Source of the DNA: Anaerolineae bacterium
GTDB taxonomy: Bacteria; Chloroflexota; Anaerolineae; B4-G1
DNA: 17,956 nt
NCBI GenBank assembly: GCA_030612185.1
Contig: JAUWOI010000026.1
Span: forward strand, 1-17,956
Direction: 5' to 3'
The notes under the pieces are model-generated. The model saw nothing but the letters and a program-made list of their open reading frames with translations. It made no database searches and had not been told where the DNA came from. Shown here piece after piece: positions 7,552 to 14,685 of this stretch (its first letter is position 1; the number at the start of each line of letters is the position of its first letter). A program made the translations under genes and the position numbers.

Positions 7552-9213
7552 CTACCTGGCAGAGCATCCTGGTTCTTTGATCGCCTTGCGCAGTTCGTCC
7601 TTGAGCGCCGAATAGCGCGAGTAGGTGGCAAACAGGCCCCGGTAGTAACGCTCGAAGTCGGCCTCGCGCCCCTGCACGCGCCGGATGGCCCGGATTATCT
7701 TGCAGAACGCGCCCGCCTCGGCATAGTGGGAGCGACCCCTGCCGCCGATGGCCCGTTCGACCAACCGCTCGTACAGTTGCACGGCGCTGTCCAGCAGCGG
7801 GTCGGCGGGCAGATTGCACACCACCGGTTCCAGGCATTCGCCGTGCTCGCGGATGATTTTCGGGGCGTCGCGCAACGCCTGCACCAGCGTCTCGTCGCCC
7901 GGTTCCGGTTTTTCTTGGGCGGCGAGCCCCATACGCAGCAGGCCAGTGGCGACGGTGAGCGTCAGGTCGTCGTCCAGCCAACTGCCCGGAATGTCCGGAT
8001 TGAAGGCCCACTGGACGGCCCTCTCCCAGTCGCCCTCCAGCAGGTAGGCGTAGCCGAGCAGACAGGCCTCCGTCAGAACAACAACAGAGTAGCCCCGTGA
8101 CCAATCCGTTGATAGGACATGTGCCTGCATCTCGGCCGTCAGTTGCGGGTACAGTGCCTCCCAGCGACCGGTGACCTGCGCCGCCTGGCGCAGTTTGAGA
8201 TAGACCGGCGTTTCCCACGGCCGCTCTTGGAACAGCGTTTGCAACTCGTCGAGGGCCTCGGCAGGCCGGTCCAGGTAGATCAGCGCCTGACCGCGCGCCT
8301 CCTGGAGCAGCAGGCGGCAGCGGCTTTCAGCCGGCAGTCTTGCCAACCCGTCATCGGCCCAGGCCAGCACTTGCCCCCAATTCTCTTGCTCTTGATAACG
8401 ACTAACCAGGTCTTCATACGGCCAACCTTGCTGCGACCCGACCTCCCGGCAGAGAGCTTCGTAATCAGACATGGCGCGGTGGCGGCGGTAGAACTCGCGC
8501 AGCAGTTCGGCAGGGTGGGACAGAACGGCGCTATAGAGCCCCTGCGAGACTGGTTGGCGGGTGCGGACGATGAGGGCCGCTTCCAGGGCCGCCATCAACT
8601 CCTCACGCGCCTCCCAGGCGTCCAGCAGGGCGCAGCGATTGTGCCCGTAGTAGTACACGTCGCCGGAGACCTCGATGGCCTTTGATGCTGCCCCAGGGTA
8701 GCCCCGCCCGATGGCGATGAACAGGTTCTCCTTCATCGCGTCCACGTTGGTGTGCAGAGCCTCGGCCGGATCGGGGCGGGTGAAGTGGAAGCCGTCTTGG
8801 TTCAGGTCAAAGACGCCAAAGAGGGCAATATAGGCGTCGGCGGCGGCCTTGAATTGGCCGGCGCGGAAAAAGCTGGTGGCGGCGGCGAACAAATCGTCCA
8901 TCTCGTCAATCCAACTGTCGTCGCCAAAGCCGCGATACTCGCCGTATTCGGGATCGTAGCCGGCGCCGTACTCGACGTACACGTCGTTGGCGATAGCGTC
9001 ACGCAGGAACTGGATCTCGTCCAGCAGGTCCTCGGCGTCGTCCAGACCCATCGCTTCGGCCATCAGCGGGCGCGGGCCTTGCGCGACCAGGTTGAGGAAG
9101 CGGGTTTGCTGCTTCTCGTCCAGGTCGACCAAGAAGTCGCGCACCAGGGCGATAGTCTCTTCGTGGGTAAAGTGCCGCAGTTGGGCGGCGATGTTGTCCA
9201 GTAAGTTGTTCAT
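7552..9213 (-). CDS. large TPR-like helical-repeat protein
   Basis: A 553-residue soluble protein, mainly alpha-helical, with degenerate tetratricopeptide-like pairs, for example FFRAGQFKAAADAYIALFGV near 115-134 and the stretches ALIYLDRPAEALDELQTLF and AYLLEGDWERAVQWAF. An acidic aromatic segment (YGAGYDPEYGEYRGFGDDSW, about 82-101) precedes the repeats. The C-terminal part (SHYAEAGAFCKIIRAIRRVQ, then FERYYRGLFATYSRYSALKD) resembles the C-terminus of SWIM-zinc-finger-associated helical proteins, but no SWIM CxCx(n)CxH motif is present. The gene follows the NTPase stop by 32 bp and precedes the Cys-rich gene by 48 bp, so it is probably part of the same transcript. A scaffold role is an inference. 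The start at 9213 has only a weak AAGAAG upstream. Confidence 0.75.
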   Translation of the reverse strand: MNNLLDNIAAQLRHFTHEETIALVRDFLVDLDEKQQTRFLNLVAQGPRPLMAEAMGLDDAEDLLDEIQFLRDAIANDVYVEYGAGYDPEYGEYRGFGDDSWIDEMDDLFAAATSFFRAGQFKAAADAYIALFGVFDLNQDGFHFTRPDPAEALHTNVDAMKENLFIAIGRGYPGAASKAIEVSGDVYYYGHNRCALLDAWEAREELMAALEAALIVRTRQPVSQGLYSAVLSHPAELLREFYRRHRAMSDYEALCREVGSQQGWPYEDLVSRYQEQENWGQVLAWADDGLARLPAESRCRLLLQEARGQALIYLDRPAEALDELQTLFQERPWETPVYLKLRQAAQVTGRWEALYPQLTAEMQAHVLSTDWSRGYSVVVLTEACLLGYAYLLEGDWERAVQWAFNPDIPGSWLDDDLTLTVATGLLRMGLAAQEKPEPGDETLVQALRDAPKIIREHGECLEPVVCNLPADPLLDSAVQLYERLVERAIGGRGRSHYAEAGAFCKIIRAIRRVQGREADFERYYRGLFATYSRYSALKDELRKAIKEPGCSAR

Positions 9214-9245
9214 AGATCTTCTTGTATCTCTGCTTGTTCGATGGT

Positions 9246-12200
9246 CTACAGATGCACAGGAGACACAACAACGCGAAAGCCAATCATATGGTTTCGAGTC
9301 CGTGGGTCAGCCATCCCACGATAGGCTACCCGTGTTTGGGCAGGCGAGGATGCCCAAGAACCACCTCGGATTACCCGCTTCCCATCCGTGCCTAGATCCT
9401 CTCTCCCATCACTGGGATCATACGGATATCCGAAGTCCGGCCTATTATCCCGTATGCTCCAAAGACTGCTTGTCCACTCCCAGACGTTTCCGCTCATATC
9501 CAGAAATCCGTACGGACTTGCTCCAGCGGGGAAAATGCCGACAGCAGAGGTCTGACCGATGCCCGTGTCTTGGGCGTTAGCACGCTCCGGGTCCCATGCA
9601 TCTCCCCAGGGGTAGATTCGTCCGTCGCTCCCACGCGCTGCCTTTTCCCACTCGGCCTCCGTTGGCAACCGGACTGGCATTTCCAGCTGCACAGTCAGCC
9701 AACTGGCGAAAGCCATCGCCTCATGCCAACTTATCCCAACGACTGGATGATTAGGGTTGTTCCATATCGGCTCGTCCCAGAATTCAGGAGCAACGATCCC
9801 ATTTTCCTTGCGCCAAACCCATCCTTCTTCCATCCAGTACCTGGAATCCTCGTAGCCACCTCCTTCGACAAAAAGACGATATTGGGCATTCGTCACGGGA
9901 TAAAGCCCAACCCTATAGGGAGGCAATTCGATCCGATGTTGTGGCTTCTCGTTATCATAGGCATTGGCATCTCTTGCTTCTGATGACCCCATCAAGAAGG
10001 GACCAGCAGGAATTTCGCACCAGGCGATATCAGGAACGAGTAAGTCGCCTACCAACGTGGACGAGAATCCTGGCCTTGGATCGCCCACCTCGGCCAAGAT
10101 ATCGCCAGCCATAGCCCTCTCTCTCGCAGAGAGTCTTCCCGAGCGGATCAATTGGACGAGGTTGGCCCGTACCGAGTCCACAATCTGTTTGCCGGCCTCT
10201 GTGCGTTCAATCCTGAGAAGCCCAATTTCCGCAATGGCCTGTCCAGCAAGGATCAGCTTCCGCAGGTCGATGTCCTCACTCAAGTGAGGATCCCATTGTG
10301 ACGGCGGGCATAATACTTGAATAGCTTCAAGCGCCATAGAAGTTCTATGCGACTGTGCCAGATAGAGGATGGATTGTAGATAGATTTCACGCCACATATC
10401 AAAGTCTTCATTCAACAATTGAATGCTGACACGAAGATAGTCCACCTGAGATGATAGATAACGTGCAGCGAAAAACTCTTGAAGGGTCAGATGAACAAAG
10501 CTGTACCCGTCGACGGCACGTTCAACCAGCAATCCAGCACGCTCGCTCATATAGTCAGCAAGAAGAATAGCCTTGTTCCAATCCGAGGCGAGGTAGGGGG
10601 CAACCGTTTTCACCAGCGCAGATTTGTCTATCGTTGTCTCTCCGTTAGCCTGGATTCGGAATGCTACTTCTGCCAACGCAGCTTGAAGATCCGACATTTT
10701 TAGGCCTGGAATGTCCAACCTCTCAAGCAATGACATCCCTGGTGCTTTGGTCAGTTCCCACCGTGCAAACAGGAGGTCGGATGTCTCGGAGTAAAGAGTA
10801 ACTCGATCTTCAGGAAGCCTACCACGGGAAGTGTGGAGGGTCGCGATAACTGTCAGCAAAAGCGGGTTGGCAGCAAGTTCGCCGAGCTGCCGATGCTGCC
10901 GTAAAGCATAGCTCAAGCTCTTGGCCTTCCCCTCGGCAGTTGCCACATCTACCATCCCCGTCTTTGCCAGCCATCGGTACCAGGCGCTGATGAAGCGGTC
11001 AATTTGCTCCTCGCCAAAAGGCGCAATCACATATCTCGCCCATTCGGCCGAAAACAAGGATACATCCTGGAGGGATACAATGCGACTGGTGATGATAATG
11101 CGGTTACTGGGATACTGGAGACTAAAGTCCTCAATCTGAGTTACGATCCGCCTTCTTTGTCTTTCGCTTGCCAATTCGTCAAGACCGTCGATCAGAATGA
11201 TGCATTCGCCAGCGGCTAGTTGCCCTTTTACATAGTCGATCAGGTCAGAGAATCCCAGCGATGCCAGATGACGCGCCAGGAACTCGCCAAAAGGAAGAGG
11301 CATTTCCTCGGGCGAAACACTGGCGTAGTCTATTGCTCGAACAAGAAGGGGGAAACCAGTTATTTCCGATGGCAATTCCTTTGCCTCTCCAAGCCTTTGT
11401 CTTGCCACAGCTCCGACCAGGTACTTCAGGAAAGTTGTCTTACCAGATCCCGGATCCCCTAGTATCACAACTCGCCTATCAGGAGCGATGGCTTCCAATA
11501 TACTGACCGATTCGCGATCAGTCTCTCTGGACAAAGAAGGTAGCTTCTGCTGAGATGAGTACGGGGCAACGAAGATGTCTGACAAATGTAAAGTTCTGGA
11601 AGGTTCTACGACGCTAGGGTCGATCGCCAGAAGAGAGATACGTGTCTGACTCTGGACAAGGTAGCGAAGATAATCTTCTATGCGGCTTGACTGGACGATG
11701 ATAATCTTATCAGCTCCTACGAAGTCGCCGCTGACGGCGACATCCACCACGATCATTGCACCGTGTCCGGTAGCGACAGCACCAGTGCCCTGAGCAATCG
11801 CACCGCTTCCGGCAAGTTCAGCTTGCCAAGAATCACGTACCTGGGGAGCAAGGGTTATCATCTGCAAGGCCTCGTCAAGGGTAGCGAGTCCAGCCTCCCG
11901 CAGAGATGTGACGAGATGATCCAACACGTTTGCACCAATGCCACCCAGCCAGGTCGCGAGTGTGGGCAGAGGCACTGGTTTATCACTCCGGACTAATAGC
12001 TGAAACGCCTCCTGCGCTGTCTCGTCCAATTGGTCGAAGCGGACTTGGGTCTCCCATTCAATAGCTCGTTGCGACCATTCTTCCAGCTCACGTCCCATCA
12101 GTGCAATCACGTATTCGCGGGTCATGTCAAGGATGCTGTAGCGTCCTATGAGATGGTCAAAAACCACCAGAGATGTCCCTATCAACTCATCGACCACACG

Positions 12201-13343
12201 TTCGTACTCGCCTGGAGACATGGCTGCAACGTAGCAGACCTGGCTCTCGACTGTTGGATTGTCGATGGCAGCTATGGCCCAGAGGGCCTTTTTGGCGTTT
12301 TCACTCAGATTGGAGCAAGAATCCTCAAAGATAAACCTGTACAGATCGTTTGCCTTGGGCTGCCCCAGACGCTGTAGAATCCGCTGTACCGCCTGTCCAC
12401 GTTCTATTTGTGCGACCAACCACTCCATCGCCAGGGGATTCCCATGGGTTCGTTCGTAAATCGTCTCTAGCAGAGACTCATCCGCAGTAGAAAGTGGGGG
12501 AGGAATAGTGCGACCGGCATTGCGTAGCAGTTCAAAAGCATCTCGCTTCTCCAAGCCCTTAAGCGGAAGAACCAATTCCCCACTTCGAATCTGGGCGGCA
12601 GGGCGATGGCGGTTTGTGACCAGGGCCTTGCTGTTGCCTGGTAGTTTGCGAAGGAATTCGAAGGTTCGTTTGTTATCCTGAACAGTCTCAAAGTTGTCTA
12701 CAACAACAAGGCTGCGGATGTCTGATAGAGCCTGGCGGATGAGCCCCGGCTTGGCTTCGGAAGGAGGCCGATGGAGGACTCGCGCAATGATACCCAGTAG
12801 TTGATTAAGAGAGGTAAAGTCTGGTTGTTCTTCCACGATGCCTGATGCCCCCAGGCTATACCTTTTAGCTGTGGCCCATATAACCGCCTGGAAAGATCGT
12901 TCTTCTACCAACTGGTGCGCGATTTCCTGAACAAGTGTGGTTTTTCCGATTCCCCCAATTCCATCGACAGAAATGAGTGCCACACGCTCTTCGGGACTCA
13001 GGTATTCGTGAAGCAACCGTAGTTCCCGTTGGCGGCCGACAAAGAAGGGACGCGGGGGCAGGTTTTCCAGTATCTTGGGCTGTGCTGAGGGTTCCTCGGG
13101 GATTCCACAGAGACTGCAAAACGATTGACGCAGTTTGTCCAGACTTATCCGGTCAAGTTCTGTTGTCACCCGTGCGACCTCGGCGCGGGCACTGTCGGTG
13201 GGACCATACTGTCGTATCTCAGAGATGGCTTGAGCCAGTCGCCCCTGGAGCGTGAGGACAGTCAAATAGTCTTCATCTGCCGGTTCCAGTGCTTGTAAGA
13301 GATCGCTGATGCCCCTCAAGTAGCGGTCGTGAACATCCATCAT
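9246..13343 (-). CDS. EAD - NB-ARC - NACHT - FGE (SUMF1-like) STAND NTPase
   Basis: A 1365-residue signalling NTPase. Domains: residues 7-80, the same N-terminal effector-associated-type domain as the caspase (YLRG, IRQYGPTD, SFCSLC); about 97-420, NB-ARC type, FVGRQREL, Walker A GIGGIGKTT at 128-136, Walker B-like SLVVVDNFE, VTNRHR sensor and GNPLAMEWL; 420-505 helical/winged; 511-550 a glycine-rich linker GSGAIAQGTGAVATGHGAM; 618-1000 NACHT, Walker A GDPGSGKTT at 629-637, Walker B CIILIDGLDELA at 714-725, sensor IIITSR; 1105-1362 FGE domain (IPAGPFLMGS, RLPTEAEWEKAARG, SGNVWEWTSS, VIRGGSW, IGFRVV). The two active-site cysteines of true formylglycine-generating enzyme are absent, so this domain is probably a ligand-binding C-lectin-like fold. 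Start 13343 has AGGTGA upstream and lies four bases after the nuclease stop. Base composition is lower in GC than the neighbours. Confidence 0.93.
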   Translation of the reverse strand: MMDVHDRYLRGISDLLQALEPADEDYLTVLTLQGRLAQAISEIRQYGPTDSARAEVARVTTELDRISLDKLRQSFCSLCGIPEEPSAQPKILENLPPRPFFVGRQRELRLLHEYLSPEERVALISVDGIGGIGKTTLVQEIAHQLVEERSFQAVIWATAKRYSLGASGIVEEQPDFTSLNQLLGIIARVLHRPPSEAKPGLIRQALSDIRSLVVVDNFETVQDNKRTFEFLRKLPGNSKALVTNRHRPAAQIRSGELVLPLKGLEKRDAFELLRNAGRTIPPPLSTADESLLETIYERTHGNPLAMEWLVAQIERGQAVQRILQRLGQPKANDLYRFIFEDSCSNLSENAKKALWAIAAIDNPTVESQVCYVAAMSPGEYERVVDELIGTSLVVFDHLIGRYSILDMTREYVIALMGRELEEWSQRAIEWETQVRFDQLDETAQEAFQLLVRSDKPVPLPTLATWLGGIGANVLDHLVTSLREAGLATLDEALQMITLAPQVRDSWQAELAGSGAIAQGTGAVATGHGAMIVVDVAVSGDFVGADKIIIVQSSRIEDYLRYLVQSQTRISLLAIDPSVVEPSRTLHLSDIFVAPYSSQQKLPSLSRETDRESVSILEAIAPDRRVVILGDPGSGKTTFLKYLVGAVARQRLGEAKELPSEITGFPLLVRAIDYASVSPEEMPLPFGEFLARHLASLGFSDLIDYVKGQLAAGECIILIDGLDELASERQRRRIVTQIEDFSLQYPSNRIIITSRIVSLQDVSLFSAEWARYVIAPFGEEQIDRFISAWYRWLAKTGMVDVATAEGKAKSLSYALRQHRQLGELAANPLLLTVIATLHTSRGRLPEDRVTLYSETSDLLFARWELTKAPGMSLLERLDIPGLKMSDLQAALAEVAFRIQANGETTIDKSALVKTVAPYLASDWNKAILLADYMSERAGLLVERAVDGYSFVHLTLQEFFAARYLSSQVDYLRVSIQLLNEDFDMWREIYLQSILYLAQSHRTSMALEAIQVLCPPSQWDPHLSEDIDLRKLILAGQAIAEIGLLRIERTEAGKQIVDSVRANLVQLIRSGRLSARERAMAGDILAEVGDPRPGFSSTLVGDLLVPDIAWCEIPAGPFLMGSSEARDANAYDNEKPQHRIELPPYRVGLYPVTNAQYRLFVEGGGYEDSRYWMEEGWVWRKENGIVAPEFWDEPIWNNPNHPVVGISWHEAMAFASWLTVQLEMPVRLPTEAEWEKAARGSDGRIYPWGDAWDPERANAQDTGIGQTSAVGIFPAGASPYGFLDMSGNVWEWTSSLWSIRDNRPDFGYPYDPSDGREDLGTDGKRVIRGGSWASSPAQTRVAYRGMADPRTRNHMIGFRVVVSPVHL

Positions 13344-13347
13344 CGGT

Positions 13348-13353
13348 TCACCT
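13348..13353 (-). promoter_or_regulatory. ribosome-binding site of the NTPase gene, overlapping the upstream stop
   Basis: AGGTGA on the minus strand contains the TGA stop of the nuclease gene and lies four bases before the ATG at 13343 (seven before the next ATG at 13340). This arrangement implies translational coupling of the two genes and argues against the TTG at 13370. Confidence 0.6.
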
Positions 13354-14685
13354 CGTATCATTGTTGCCAATCACTGCCTGTACCTTCCCCACAAACACAT
13401 CATTCTCCACATCCCCCGCCTCCAGGTGCAGCACACGGACGCCCCGCTGGGCCGCCAGCCGCTCGTACACCCGCTCCTTGAACCGCCGCGACTCGACGTA
13501 CTCTGGGTCATCACGCCCCCAATATTCCATGTATAGATCGTGTTCGTACAGGTAAAAGTCGGGATGGATGAAGCGGGTTCGGCCCTCACCATCATTATAC
13601 AGCAAACGCGGCTCATACTCAAACGGGATGCCCGCCGCCTCCAGTTTGGTGGCGATGATGTATTCGGCCCGCGAGCGGACGCGCACGCCGCCGGGTGTCT
13701 CGTAGGGCTTGCGCTTGTCGCTGCCCCAACGTCGCTCCCAGTCGCCGTCGGCGATAAAGTCGCGGGCGCGGTCGGCGTCCACCGCCACAGCAGACCCGCC
13801 CCGCACCTGCCCGGTCTCATCCACCTCGCTGACCACACCGATCCCCAACGAAAGGTCCAGGCAGTCGCCGAGGCCGCCGGGGTTGGCCTCCACCTGCACC
13901 GGCTCTTGAGCCACCAGGTTATCGGACAGGGCGGTCAGGCAATCACCCCGGGGCATACTGCTGAGAAGAACCTCGCGTAGCTTCTTCAGCGCGCGGCGCG
14001 AGTTGAGCAGTGGAGCCAGGTAATAGTGCTCCACGTCACTGTCGGCGCTCAGACAGACCGGGCAGCCATCATCGCAGGCGCTGTTGTAGTGGGCCAGTAG
14101 TTGCAAACCGAGTTCGTGATCCAATTCGTCGGCGGCGACGTCACCGGTACGCAGGGCGTCCCGCAAGGCAGCGATGTGAGGCTGCCGGGCGGAGTCGAGT
14201 GTCTCCACGGCCAGGCGTACCGTCGCCTCACGGGGAACAGTGCCGGGCACATGGGCGTCCAGTGCCTCCTGCAGGGTAAAGAGTTCACGCAGGATCAGGC
14301 CCGGGTTGAGCACCCGACCGCTCACCTCGGTTTCACTAAAGAGGGTGCGGCCCAGCGAGCGTAAGGCTTCGGGGGCCGGATCGGTCAGGTCGAGGTCATC
14401 CAGTAGATGCTGCAACGCCTTGGGGGTGGCCTGCTCTTGCACACTCTGAATCTGGTCAGAGTTGGCGCGGGTGAGGACGGCGCGTACCAACGCCTCACCG
14501 TTGCCAATGGGACAGTGCCCCAGTTCAGTCTGCAACGTCCACCACAGCGAACCCTCGTTGTCGGTCAGGTCGAGCCGCTCAAAGGCCTGGGCAATGCCGC
14601 CGGAGCCTCCCGCCACCAGGTCGGAACCGAGGTGCTCTCTGAGGACGTTGATGGCATCTTCCATGAAACCATCCGATAAACTCAT
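13348..14685 (-). CDS. PD-(D/E)XK nuclease-like protein with internal Cys cluster
   Basis: A 445-residue protein with a C-terminal endonuclease-like fold. Residues 335-430 show R338-S-R-A-E341, then HPDFYLY with D376, and YMEYWG with E387-x-W389, followed by a helix and a RVLHLEAGD strand. This is the E...D...E-x-[KW] order of PD-(D/E)XK domains found at the ends of some helicases; tryptophan replaces the usual lysine, as in some families. Residues 198-222 hold C204-DDG-C208-PV-C211 and H220, reminiscent of the cysteine cluster of DUF1998 helicase C-termini, so the gene could be a free-standing relative or remnant of the end of a larger helicase. The first 150 residues are not recognised. The ATG at 14685 overlaps the deaminase stop (ATGA), and its own stop lies four bases before the NTPase gene, so all three are probably co-transcribed. 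Confidence 0.75.
   Translation of the reverse strand: MSLSDGFMEDAINVLREHLGSDLVAGGSGGIAQAFERLDLTDNEGSLWWTLQTELGHCPIGNGEALVRAVLTRANSDQIQSVQEQATPKALQHLLDDLDLTDPAPEALRSLGRTLFSETEVSGRVLNPGLILRELFTLQEALDAHVPGTVPREATVRLAVETLDSARQPHIAALRDALRTGDVAADELDHELGLQLLAHYNSACDDGCPVCLSADSDVEHYYLAPLLNSRRALKKLREVLLSSMPRGDCLTALSDNLVAQEPVQVEANPGGLGDCLDLSLGIGVVSEVDETGQVRGGSAVAVDADRARDFIADGDWERRWGSDKRKPYETPGGVRVRSRAEYIIATKLEAAGIPFEYEPRLLYNDGEGRTRFIHPDFYLYEHDLYMEYWGRDDPEYVESRRFKERVYERLAAQRGVRVLHLEAGDVENDVFVGKVQAVIGNNDTR

Noticed and set aside
9246..9400. Possible variable repeat of a diversity-generating retroelement at the 3' end of the FGE domain
   Set aside because: No second copy of this segment and no reverse transcriptase are present in the window, so it is kept only as a test in the findings and not annotated.
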